The notes below the pieces were generated by a model that did no database searches, was not told the DNA's origin, and saw nothing but the letters and a program-made list of their open reading frames with translations. Shown here piece by piece: positions 1-7,602 of a stretch of 40,244 nucleotides of DNA; position 1 is the first letter of the stretch, and each line of letters begins with the position of its first letter. Source of the stretch: a virus; the IMG/VR virus record IMGVR_UViG_3300037459_000186, positions 1 through 40,244 of that record; one strand, written 5' to 3'. Both the position numbers and the translations under genes were made by a program.

Positions 1-42
1 ATAATTTACAAAGCTTCCTATTCTTAATTCTGATGCATTCAT
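1..42 (-). CDS. Partial gene, start only (MNASELRIG family)
   Basis: Only the first 14 codons are inside the window. The start codon (42-40) overlaps the stop of the upstream primase-like gene as ATGA, the spacing seen repeatedly in this operon. The opening residues MNASELRIGSFV match a start common to small uncharacterised proteins of Bacteroidota phages (M-x-x-E-L-R-I-G). No function is known, and the rest lies beyond the left edge. Confidence 0.6.
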   Translation of the reverse strand, partial: MNASELRIGSFVNY

Positions 43-941
43 GACCTAAACATATTAGTTTGATTACCTTTTTTCTTGAGTATCTCTCTGATACCAAATT
101 CACTCTGATTGTGCTTATAGGCGCTATGCACCACTCCGCTCACCTCGGAGAACCCTAATCCTGAGTATCGCTTGAAAACCTGATTCAATGCTATCTCCTC
201 TTCCATGCCGGCCCTGTTCAGAATGCAGGCAAGATTGAAGATGTAGTTGTTCCTGTTCCCTTGGACATAGGAGTTCTTCCTGCCCGCCCATTCGTTGGCG
301 GTGTCGAACACCTCCTTAATCGAGATGCTGGGCTCGTAGTTCTCGCCGTACTTGAATCCTCCTACCGAGATAAAATTACTGGTGGACAGGTCGACCTTGA
401 ATATCTCGTAGTCATTGCACCAGTACAGATCAGGATCGTAGCTGACATAGCACAGCCTGGTGAAATCTTTCCCCGAAGGATCGATCTCTAAACCATACGT
501 CTCCAGTATGTACTCTTCCACCTGCACGAAAGCCAGATCGCGATGGTGCTCCACCTGAGAATCCACGACGAACAAAGCTTTTAATCGTCCGCTGGGAGAG
601 TCGAACACCACCGAGATATAAGGGTCTTCTTTCAGCAATTGCTTTATCTTCCTGTGATCGCGGGGAGGGTACTTGTCAAAGTCCAACGGAATCACCTGAG
701 AGTACTCGATGACATTATCCACCATCTGAATCCTTCTGGACAGCACCGCAGCGAATGTAACAGCAGGGAGGTTCTCTGCCTTGTACTTGTTGCGCTCGGT
801 TCTGTTCTTGATGCTTCTGGTTTTCTCAATGACATCACTCCAGCGACCATCGATGATCCACTCCAGTATCTCTATGACATGCGCAGGCTCCCCGAGATTA
901 TCGCCCGACCCCCAGTAGAAAGAACATCTTTTGCTATCCAT
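39..941 (-). CDS. VirE/BT4734-like N-terminal domain protein, primase-related
   Basis: This 300-aa protein resembles the BT4734/VirE N-terminal domain found in Bacteroidota phages and mobile elements, a primase-like fold thought to act in DNA replication or mobilisation. Visible features are an IPLDFDKYP acidic motif near residues 84-92, then ISVVFDSPSGRLKALF near 109-124, the usual SPSG-x-x-K pattern. The C-terminal third is helical and may be a primase C-terminal helper region. The extreme C-terminus reads QTNMFRS, where QTNMF resembles a sliding-clamp binding pentapeptide (Q-x-x-[LM]-F); a clamp gene lies 0.3 kb upstream in the same operon. The start overlaps the end of the upstream gene by 8 bp. 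Priming activity is inferred, not shown by the sequence. Confidence 0.75.
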   Translation of the reverse strand: MDSKRCSFYWGSGDNLGEPAHVIEILEWIIDGRWSDVIEKTRSIKNRTERNKYKAENLPAVTFAAVLSRRIQMVDNVIEYSQVIPLDFDKYPPRDHRKIKQLLKEDPYISVVFDSPSGRLKALFVVDSQVEHHRDLAFVQVEEYILETYGLEIDPSGKDFTRLCYVSYDPDLYWCNDYEIFKVDLSTSNFISVGGFKYGENYEPSISIKEVFDTANEWAGRKNSYVQGNRNNYIFNLACILNRAGMEEEIALNQVFKRYSGLGFSEVSGVVHSAYKHNQSEFGIREILKKKGNQTNMFRS

Positions 942-1191
942 TAGATGCGACAGGTCTAAGCGGTTTGCTGTCCTTTTCGATATTCTCTTTTGGTTGCCAG
1001 TGTGTTACATGTCCATACTCAATAGCTATTTGCCAATCGTACCACGTATTACTGTTGGAAATTCTACCGATGTTTATTTCGCCCTCTTGTTGAAGGATTA
1101 CGACATTCTTTCCAACAGGCGGTAACTGAACCTGAACATCAGTCCAGTGTCCTTTCTTTAGACGTTGATTCCATATTTCGATTCCTGTCAT
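934..1191 (-). CDS. DUF551-like small protein
   Basis: This is an 85-aa protein whose C-terminal half contains IEYGHVTHWQPKENIE. The V-T-H-W-x-P signature is typical of DUF551, a small phage and prophage domain of unknown role. Tryptophans near residues 7, 16, 50, 53 and 65 fit that family. It sits between the sliding clamp gene (22 bp upstream) and the primase-like gene (8-bp overlap), so it is co-transcribed with replication genes. Nothing in the sequence gives a function. Confidence 0.7.
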   Translation of the reverse strand: MTGIEIWNQRLKKGHWTDVQVQLPPVGKNVVILQQEGEINIGRISNSNTWYDWQIAIEYGHVTHWQPKENIEKDSKPLRPVASNG

Positions 1192-1212
1192 CTATTCTAA
1201 GGTTTTGTAAAA

Positions 1213-2343
1213 CTAATCTATAAGCACCGGAGCTAATATCCAGTTGTGAACAAAATCATTATCACCATCTTTCTCCATCATGAATGCCGAGGTGTCTCTG
1301 GCCGTAGCCATGAATATCACATAATCGGTATTCATGCCAGCTAGGGTCCCCGTAAGATATTTCGGAGAGAATCCTATGGTGAGATCATCAAAATCATTAT
1401 TCTCGATGTCTAGCTCCTCATGACCTGAACTGGCTTGCATCGCGCTCTCGCAGGAAAGCGTCATGGTGTCTCCACTTATCTCCAAGGCAATGTAGTCAGC
1501 CCTCTCTTTCTCTTTACGGGAGAACATGTTCATCCTTCTGACTGAAGCTAAAAACTCCTTTCTTTCCACGGTAATGTAATTGTGAGGCGTCATGCCTTCC
1601 CAGAAGGAATCCATATTGGGAAACTTATGCTCCAACAGTACGCACGTCACCGTAGCCTGTCCCGTCTTCATGATGATATGATCGCCATTGGATCCTACTT
1701 CTATCTCAGGAGTTACATCGAGAGCGTCCAGGGTCACCGCAGCACCTTTGGGTAACAGCATATCAGGAATGTCTCCGGGGGAGCCTATGACCATCTTTAC
1801 GCCGCCGAAATTGGTAGTGCCTGTAATCTGCAGTTTATTATTTCTAACCTGAATACTCACACCGCTTAGGGCTGTCAGGATAGCGTCTTTCTTCACTGCT
1901 GTAGAAGCAATACCCACAGCTCCCGCGAAGGGCTTCATGGGCATGGTGAAGTATTGCATCTCCTTCGCTGAATAAAAAGGAGAGAAATGCTCAGGATCGA
2001 TCCCCGTCATGGTGAACTTCTTCTTGTTCCCCTTGATCCAGATGGTGGTGACAAAAGCTTTCCCTTTGATGTCGGTCTTGATGTTTATCTCCTCGCTGGT
2101 GAGAGATTTAATGGTATCATAGAACAGCTTACCCGGAACGCAGAACTCGTAGTCCTCGTCGGCCTTCAAAGCTTTGCAGTACGACTGCACCTGCAACTCT
2201 GAGTTACGCGCATAGATATTCATGCTCTTATCCACCACCTCAATCCTGAGATGCTCCCACGCCGAGAAAGGAGTGGTTCCCATGCCCAGCATAGCCGTGG
2301 TGAGGCTCTTGAAGAATACTTCCCTATTGACCGTTATCTTCAT
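1213..2343 (-). CDS. dnaN: DNA polymerase sliding clamp (beta-clamp-like)
   Basis: A 376-aa protein of the size of bacterial beta clamps, beginning MKITVNREVFFKSLTTAM, which matches the usual start of that family. It would form a ring around DNA and tether polymerase and partner proteins. Three tandem domains of about 120 aa fit the length, though I recognise the N-terminal one best. I chose the ATG at 2343 because it gives the family start; an in-frame upstream ATG at 2400 would add 19 residues overlapping the preceding gene. The clamp start lies 20 bp inside the upstream gene, which itself ends in a clamp-binding-like peptide. No polymerase gene is in the window, so its partner could be viral (outside) or the host replicase. 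Confidence 0.82.
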   Translation of the reverse strand: MKITVNREVFFKSLTTAMLGMGTTPFSAWEHLRIEVVDKSMNIYARNSELQVQSYCKALKADEDYEFCVPGKLFYDTIKSLTSEEINIKTDIKGKAFVTTIWIKGNKKKFTMTGIDPEHFSPFYSAKEMQYFTMPMKPFAGAVGIASTAVKKDAILTALSGVSIQVRNNKLQITGTTNFGGVKMVIGSPGDIPDMLLPKGAAVTLDALDVTPEIEVGSNGDHIIMKTGQATVTCVLLEHKFPNMDSFWEGMTPHNYITVERKEFLASVRRMNMFSRKEKERADYIALEISGDTMTLSCESAMQASSGHEELDIENNDFDDLTIGFSPKYLTGTLAGMNTDYVIFMATARDTSAFMMEKDGDNDFVHNWILAPVLID

Positions 2344-2845
2344 CGAATAGCTCCTTTTGGTTCGGGTTGACTGTTGGGCTGAGGAATTCAAAGAAGTCAT
2401 CCCCTACGTTCTTGCGGCATGCCTTCTGCATGGCCCCATCGGACTGGTCGATGAATTTGTTGAACTGTTCTTTTACTTCTTCTGTAAACTTTTCCATTTT
2501 CTGTTTTTTGAATTCTTGTAAGTATTCGTCATCAATCCACATTATGGGGCCTCCCGTAATTCCTGAGGCAACCATCTTTCCATCTGATGTTCGATGAACG
2601 CTTGTTATGGCAACACTTCCTTCGGGATGGCCGGGATCGCAACCCATAACAAATGTGCTCGTAGAGCCAACACTTCCCGTCTTCTTTAACCAAGGATGGA
2701 TCATCTTTGGTCTGCATGAGCTATGCTCTGTCAGTAGTTTCGGTCCCTGAAGGAAATCAGGAAGTTGATTAAGTTGCTTCCTCATTCTCTTGACGGTCTG
2801 ATATTGGGAAAACGATCTCATAATGGTTCCTCTGGCTATGGTCAT
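2324..2845 (-). CDS. Unknown protein with C-terminal clamp-binding-like motif
   Basis: I do not recognise the family of this 173-aa protein. The N-terminal 45 residues are basic. A central stretch near residues 68-76 reads GCDPGHPEGS, with a hydrophobic pattern that could be a small alpha/beta fold. Residues 105-140 are a charged helix. It ends NPNQKELFDEDNGQ; QKELF fits the beta-clamp binding consensus QL(S/D)LF. Its 3' end overlaps the clamp gene by 20 bp, so it is translationally linked to its likely partner. It lies 4 bp downstream of the SNF2 helicase gene. A clamp-associated replication or repair accessory is the best guess. Confidence 0.6.
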   Translation of the reverse strand: MTIARGTIMRSFSQYQTVKRMRKQLNQLPDFLQGPKLLTEHSSCRPKMIHPWLKKTGSVGSTSTFVMGCDPGHPEGSVAITSVHRTSDGKMVASGITGGPIMWIDDEYLQEFKKQKMEKFTEEVKEQFNKFIDQSDGAMQKACRKNVGDDFFEFLSPTVNPNQKELFDEDNGQ

Positions 2846-2849
2846 AATG

Positions 2850-4586
2850 TCACTTTACAGAAACAAACCCCGTCTTCTTCTCGATGGGTATTCCCTTCAT
2901 GGTTTTATAATCCTCGATTAATTTGTCTATGAGCGTATCGGACAGGCTGTCGTAGTGAACTACTCCCTCTTTCCCTTCGTCCAGAATATTGCTGATGTCC
3001 TTGCTCTTCGGAGCTACGATGGTGAAGATGTGCTCATCAATAGTTCCTCTGCCGTAGGTTAAATACACATTGACACTTACCTTCTGACCTATGCGGTGAA
3101 GTCGCTTGAATGGCTGCTCCATATCGTCATGAGTAAAAGGAAAGTTCATGTACACCACATCACGAGCGTTGACAAGGTTGATCCCCACACCGGCAGCTTT
3201 GAAGTTGCCCAGAAATAGAAAACACTCATCATCATCCTTGAACTTGTTGACCAGTGATTGCCGCTTATGAGAATCCACTGTCCCATCAATCTTGACACAA
3301 TTCCCTTCGAACATCACTTCGAGTGCTCTCAGGGCGTCTCTGTATCCTGCGAAGACGACTGTTTTGCGTCCGATCTCCCAGTTGGCCCTGACCATCTCTG
3401 CGATGCCCTTAGCCTTAGCGACCGATGTAATTCTATTAAGAGTGTGGATGTTACCATCAATGGCAATCTTAAGCTTCGCCTTCTCTTTTCCTTCTGCACT
3501 GTCGTATTTCTCCTTCGTTAAAAATATCTCCTCCAACACTTCTTCGTACTCACCATCCAGATCACCGACATCGAAGTAGTACTTCTGCACATTAAGATCC
3601 GGAAGGTCGATACATTCCTCTGTTTTCTTTCTGATCAGGAAGTTGCTCATCTTAAGTTTCAGGTCGTCCATATTCTTCGTTCCGAGAATCTTACCGCCGC
3701 CGAAAGGTTTGCTAGTGCGAGCATAGTCGATCTTGAACTTGCTAAAGTTATTACCCAGCGGATGCCCTACAAGCTTGAAGTAAGCGAATAGGTCGATCAC
3801 ACGGTTCGTAATGGGTGTTCCTGACATCAAGGTCACGCGAGCATCAGAAAAGTGATCTACGAGCTTCTTTACGCTTCCCCACCGTTTTGTCTTGTGGTTT
3901 TTTATCATGTGCGCCTCGTCCAGGATGATGTGGCCGCACTGACTCTTCACGAGCTTACCCCAGTGCTTCTCGATCATCTCGTAATTGATAACCAGAAATC
4001 TTTCCTGCAGGGCAGGCATGCACTTTGACTTCTTCGCGTCCAGAATGGTCCAGTAGAGAGGATTGAAGTTCCAGTCTCTGGTCATATCCTCAAACCAGTT
4101 CCACTTCACCAGCGCAGGGCATACGATGATAGTCCTTCTGATATTGGAGAGCTTGGATACTGTAGCTGACGTAAGGGTCTTTCCAAGCCCCTGCTCGAAA
4201 GCAAGGAAATTGTACTGTCGCGGTATCATCAGATTTACAGCGCTCTTTTGATGCTTAAACATAGCTCTCTGATAATCTGCCTTCTCATCGAACCCATCAA
4301 GGAAATTCTTCTTGACATCAGTATACATCCTCCTCAACTGAAGGAACAGCGCATCCCTAAAAGACTTGTTGGTGATGACCTGCGGGAATACTTGCTTCAT
4401 AAAACCGAACAGAGCGTGACCGCACACTATCCTGATGTCGGCAGCTAGGAACTCACAAGCTTTCTCTTTCCCTTTGCCCGTAGAGACCACAATGTCCAAA
4501 CACTCAGCCAAGAAGAAATCTTCTTCCTTCCATTGCGGCTTGTAGAACCTCACGGTGAACTCGTCTATGATGTCGATGCTTTTCAT
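2850..4586 (-). CDS. SNF2-family DNA helicase/translocase
   Basis: A 578-aa superfamily 2 ATPase. Motif I is EQGLGKTLTSAT, motif II is ILDEAHMIKN, motif III is LMSGTPITN, and the C-terminal RecA lobe ends with AAGVGINL and the motif VI stretch FKRLHRIGQ, the SNF2 signature. It should translocate on double-stranded DNA using ATP, probably in replication, recombination or remodelling. The ATG at 4586 forms an ATGA overlap with the upstream methyltransferase-like gene; a start at 4616 would add 10 residues but overlap more. No nuclease domain is fused. SNF2 helicases are common in the replication modules of large Bacteroidota phages. Confidence 0.9.
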   Translation of the reverse strand: MKSIDIIDEFTVRFYKPQWKEEDFFLAECLDIVVSTGKGKEKACEFLAADIRIVCGHALFGFMKQVFPQVITNKSFRDALFLQLRRMYTDVKKNFLDGFDEKADYQRAMFKHQKSAVNLMIPRQYNFLAFEQGLGKTLTSATVSKLSNIRRTIIVCPALVKWNWFEDMTRDWNFNPLYWTILDAKKSKCMPALQERFLVINYEMIEKHWGKLVKSQCGHIILDEAHMIKNHKTKRWGSVKKLVDHFSDARVTLMSGTPITNRVIDLFAYFKLVGHPLGNNFSKFKIDYARTSKPFGGGKILGTKNMDDLKLKMSNFLIRKKTEECIDLPDLNVQKYYFDVGDLDGEYEEVLEEIFLTKEKYDSAEGKEKAKLKIAIDGNIHTLNRITSVAKAKGIAEMVRANWEIGRKTVVFAGYRDALRALEVMFEGNCVKIDGTVDSHKRQSLVNKFKDDDECFLFLGNFKAAGVGINLVNARDVVYMNFPFTHDDMEQPFKRLHRIGQKVSVNVYLTYGRGTIDEHIFTIVAPKSKDISNILDEGKEGVVHYDSLSDTLIDKLIEDYKTMKGIPIEKKTGFVSVK

Positions 4587-5077
4587 TGGTTTTCCGTCTT
4601 TATAAAAGTCATCCAAATCGTTTTCCCGGTCTTTCCTGTGAAGTCTCCAAACAAAGGTTTTACAGGGAGCAGGTTTATTAACTCAGATGCCTTGATGCTG
4701 TTTTCGTTCCATTTGAAAATCAAGACACCGTAATCTTCGAGAACTCTCCAGCACTCATTGAAACCATCAACCAAATCTTCTCTCCACGTCTCTTTATTCA
4801 GGAGCCCGTATTTCTTGTTGATTACACTTTTCATGCTTCCGTTCGTTAGATGCGGAGGATCAAACACTACCATCTTGAAACTCTTGTCTTCAAATGGCAT
4901 CTTTCTGAAATCTACCATTTCATCAGGCTTGACACACCAATTTGGATTCCAGTTGTTTGCGAACGCCCCCTTGTCAACCTCTCGATTATCCACGAACAAA
5001 GTGAGAGGGTTTTCCTTTTCGTACCAAAACATCCTACCTCCGCAACAAGCATCTAATATTATTTTGTTTGAACTCAT
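4583..5077 (-). CDS. SAM-dependent methyltransferase-like protein
   Basis: A compact 164-aa class I methyltransferase-like protein. Motif I is the LDACCGGRMFW stretch near residues 8-18, an acidic ribose-binding position follows at FVDNRE, and the catalytic-type motif IV is VVFDPPHL near 90-97. DPPH is close to the DPPY of amino-methyltransferases, but no target-recognition domain is present, so the substrate is unknown. ATGA overlaps on both sides link it to the SMC-like ATPase upstream and the SNF2 helicase downstream, which places it in the DNA-metabolism operon. DNA or nucleotide modification is plausible but unproven. Confidence 0.75.
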   Translation of the reverse strand: MSSNKIILDACCGGRMFWYEKENPLTLFVDNREVDKGAFANNWNPNWCVKPDEMVDFRKMPFEDKSFKMVVFDPPHLTNGSMKSVINKKYGLLNKETWREDLVDGFNECWRVLEDYGVLIFKWNENSIKASELINLLPVKPLFGDFTGKTGKTIWMTFIKTENQ

Positions 5078-6405
5078 GACTCAGTAAATTGAACTTCCAG
5101 ATCCCCTCCTTCATGGTCCACTTTCTCGATGAGTATCTGATACCCTTCCTTCGCGCAGATTTTGAGGATGAACTTCATGGTTTCCTTGTCCAGCAGTGAG
5201 CCGTCTTTTATGGTCAGTAGTTTTAGGTTCGGGTTCTTGCCCATGCCTATCCTGATGCCCACCCCGATCATTACGGAGGTAGAATGCTGGTCTTCATTGA
5301 ACGGCAGTCCCTTGTAGTATATCTGGTCCTCGTCGAAGATCAGGTCTTTGACGGGTAGTGGATTGTCAGCGAACAGCTCCTGCTTCTCAGCTTGGATAGA
5401 TTTCAAGCGGCTGGTCTTCTGCTCCGATACTTTCTCCAAGTCCTTGATAGAGATCTGCTTCTTCTCCAGCTTCATGATCTCCTCGTGCCAACTGTTGTGA
5501 TAGTTGATGGCCGTAAGCTCCTCGGTTAAAGAATCAATGGATGGTTTGTCGGGATTCTTATGAATCCATTTTTTGGTTTTCTGGAGATTAACTTCATTTA
5601 CACTCATATCTTTCTGAAGCTCTCTTAGCTTGTCAGACAAGATTCCCATTTCTTCATGGATATTTCTAATGTTTTTTCTGTATTGCTCTTGCGCAGTATC
5701 TGCCCTGTTCCACTTCTCGATCTCACCGGAGAGCTTCGAGATCTTCTCAGTAACCACTTCAGCATCCTTACGAACAGAATAAGTATCAATCTCCTCCTGA
5801 GTAAGCTCAATCTCAGCTATCTGCCCGTTGATGTTCTTTATCTCCAGGTTCTTCTCAGCTCTTTCCGAGTACACTTCCTTAGCTTCTGCTTCCAATGCCG
5901 AGAATGCTTCCTTGACATCATAAGGCATAAAGCCTTTCAGAAGCTCTATCTGCTCCCGCACACCGCTTGTAGACACTTTCCCCGACGATGTAACACCAAG
6001 CCTGAGAAAGGCCATTATATCGAACCCTATGGCCCCTACCAGAGAATCTACTATGGCTCGCTTGGATCCTAGCTTACCGCCATCGGCGTTCAGGACATTG
6101 AGTCGTCCGCGCTTATGCTCGGCGGAGAAATAGAGTCCGATGGTATATTTTACTTTCTCACCATCCAGCGTCCCTCCGATCATCAGTTCGACATGGCCCT
6201 TCTCCTCGCCTTTCTTGATGGGCTCAGATGGGATAAAGCTAGCATCCACAGGTGAGAAGATAGCCTGTATCAGGCTGGACTTACCAGCCCTGTTCTTGCC
6301 GATGATAAATACCGATCTCCCGTCGAAGTCAATCTTCTTATAGGAGATACCCTTGAAATTCTTGATCTCGGCTTCGAGTATTCTTAGTCCGTTTTTTTGT
6401 GGCAT
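5074..6405 (-). CDS. SMC/Rad50-like ABC ATPase
   Basis: A 443-aa protein with an N-terminal P-loop IIGKNRAGKSSL near residues 33-44, a central charged coiled-coil of about 150 residues (roughly 170-345), and a short C-terminal ATPase lobe with HSTSVMIGVGIRIGM where the ABC signature helix is expected and a LLTIKDGSLLD Walker B/D-loop-like stretch. It is much shorter than Rad50 or SbcC, like the short RecF/Rad50-type ATPases of phages. No SbcD-type phosphoesterase is next to it; a PD-(D/E)XK-like gene lies 1.2 kb upstream. It probably acts in DNA end processing or recombination. ATGA coupling ties it to the methyltransferase-like gene downstream. Confidence 0.8.
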   Translation of the reverse strand: MPQKNGLRILEAEIKNFKGISYKKIDFDGRSVFIIGKNRAGKSSLIQAIFSPVDASFIPSEPIKKGEEKGHVELMIGGTLDGEKVKYTIGLYFSAEHKRGRLNVLNADGGKLGSKRAIVDSLVGAIGFDIMAFLRLGVTSSGKVSTSGVREQIELLKGFMPYDVKEAFSALEAEAKEVYSERAEKNLEIKNINGQIAEIELTQEEIDTYSVRKDAEVVTEKISKLSGEIEKWNRADTAQEQYRKNIRNIHEEMGILSDKLRELQKDMSVNEVNLQKTKKWIHKNPDKPSIDSLTEELTAINYHNSWHEEIMKLEKKQISIKDLEKVSEQKTSRLKSIQAEKQELFADNPLPVKDLIFDEDQIYYKGLPFNEDQHSTSVMIGVGIRIGMGKNPNLKLLTIKDGSLLDKETMKFILKICAKEGYQILIEKVDHEGGDLEVQFTES

Positions 6406-6423
6406 TGAGTTATTTTTAAATTG

Positions 6424-6750
6424 TTATAGATGAGTTGTATAATTCAGCACTCTCAACCTTGCTGATTCAAATTCTTCAGCGCTGCACTTTAATTCATCAT
6501 CAAACTCCCAATCAAGATTTTTGAGAGCGCTTCTATCTATATCGTAGCTGTACAATCCGCTGTCGTCACAAAACTCCTGAATAGATATATGATGATCCTT
6601 TGTAATCTTCCCGTAGGTCATGTTGATCGGAGCGCAGATGCAAGGAAGTTTATCTTTCCGATCCGCGTTAGCATCATTTTTGTAGTAGTATGGTAGTTCT
6701 ACATCAATGGTTTCTTTTTGCTCTACGTATCGCGTAACAGTTAATTTCAT
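6424..6750 (-). CDS. Hypothetical 108-aa acidic protein
   Basis: I do not recognise this family. The protein begins MKLTVTRYVEQKETIDVELP, which looks like a beta-strand-rich N-terminus, continues with a charged middle that includes PCICAPINM, and has an acidic C-terminal helix with ALKNLDWEFDDELKCSAEEF. I chose the ATG at 6750. The frame stays open to 6966, but that extension would translate the tRNA-like element and adjoining structured RNA, which is not credible. It is the first gene after the tRNA-like element, so its message may begin with or be processed at that structure. Confidence 0.65.
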   Translation of the reverse strand: MKLTVTRYVEQKETIDVELPYYYKNDANADRKDKLPCICAPINMTYGKITKDHHISIQEFCDDSGLYSYDIDRSALKNLDWEFDDELKCSAEEFESARLRVLNYTTHL

Positions 6751-6781
6751 GATTGTGTTTTTTGAAATGATTGTTAAAAAA

Positions 6782-6858
6782 TTGAACAAGAACGGTATGA
6801 ACTTTGATTCCCGAGTCATCAAAACAACGGCTCCATATTTACTCCGCCGCCTGTTCAA
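6782..6858 (-). other. Structured leader of the 108-aa gene, tRNA-like element downstream flank
   Basis: On the leftward strand TTGAACA (6858-6852) can pair with TGTTCAA (6788-6782), enclosing a second hairpin TTTGAT/ATCAAA with a 9-nt loop (6823-6803). The outer stem is followed by TTTTTTAAC. The layout, a closing stem with an inner arm and a U-rich tail, could be an attenuator or weak terminator between the tRNA-like element and the 6424-6750 gene. Pairing was found by eye only. Confidence 0.35.
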
Positions 6859-6863
6859 CTTAG

Positions 6864-6923
6864 AGATCAGGACGGGACTTGAACCCGCAACCCATAGGCT
6901 CCACCAATCGAGCTGCCTGATCT
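6864..6923 (-). tRNA. tRNA-like element lacking the anticodon arm
   Basis: A 60-nt leftward element folds as a tRNA without an anticodon arm. The acceptor-like stem is AGATCAGG/CCTGATCT (8 bp). Next comes a near-canonical D-arm, GCTC-GATTGGTG-GAGC, with the invariant GG. The T-arm is perfect: GCGGG-TTCAAGT-CCCGT, with the T-loop consensus TTCRANN. Between D- and T-arms there are only 9 nt, where a tRNA needs about 23, so there is no 7-nt anticodon loop. No CCA is encoded. It cannot decode in the normal way. It could be a decayed tRNA, an RNase P or RNase Z processing signal, or a tRNA mimic. Similar elements occur elsewhere in this window. Confidence 0.7.
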
Positions 6924-6964
6924 GCCAAAAGAATGCGCCCAGAAACGTATCAATAGAATCTGTC

Positions 6965-7600
6965 ATCTAGAAAGAACGCATTCAATGGGATTAAATACTA
7001 CCGCCCTCCAAAGCGGAACGCTTCATTGGGACACGATCACTTGCGGATCCCGAAGAATTCCTCTCACGCTCACATGCTACCCCTATCCACGCCTTAGTAC
7101 AGGATAGCACTCTTGGAAATGCCGAGTGGAAAATCTTCCGGACTCTTCTCATTTAGTCCGGACACTCTTTCCTGCCTTATAAGCAGTAGTATTTAAAAAG
7201 GTGAGCGGATTAAAAAAAGCAACACAGCGCTGTCTAAATGTATCAAACCCAACAGTGTGCGCTACAATAATCCTCCGCTCAATATCAATATGTAAAGAAC
7301 TTTCGAATTTAAAGGAGGCGATATTTCACCGCCCCCTTAGTTGCTGCCTCGCTGGGACCGTCCAATAACACCATTAGGGGACGTACGATCAATAGACCCT
7401 CTTCTCTGTTTTAGGTGCTCTTTTGGAGCTTCTTATAAAAAAGGCATCCCCCATCACCAATTATTTGAAATCACCCATCTAACCTAAGTTGAGGCGCGGG
7501 GACTGCTCATAATACTAAACCAGCACCGCCGCAAACACAGACCGGGCTATGAAACCGATCCGGTAATTGAATCTCAAAACAACTACTGGCGGTGCTGGTG
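6965..7600 (-). ncRNA. Candidate large structured non-coding RNA
   Basis: About 635 nt without a credible reading frame on either strand, between the PD-(D/E)XK-like gene and the tRNA-like element. It is dense in stems. A 12-bp pair ACCAGCACCGCC/GGCGGTGCTGGT (7519-7530 with 7588-7599) encloses ACCGG/CCGGT (7541-7545 with 7560-7564). AAGGAGGCG/CGCCCCCTT (7312-7338) has its only mismatch become G-U on the leftward RNA. Others are GAGCGGA/TCCGCTC (7203-7209, 7274-7280), TCCGGACT/AGTCCGGA (7137-7162), CTATCC/GGATAG (7083-7107) and AAGCG/CGCTT (7011-7023). Large ornate RNAs such as GOLLD and ROOL occur in phages next to tRNAs; this is a candidate for that class or a new one. I could not compare it with their consensus. 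Orientation is inferred from the wobble and neighbouring genes. Confidence 0.5.
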
Positions 7601-7602
7601 TA

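Noticed and set aside
6751-6966. N-terminal extension of the 108-aa gene
   Set aside because: It would translate the tRNA-like element; the 72 extra residues look random and the ATG at 6750 gives a normal start.
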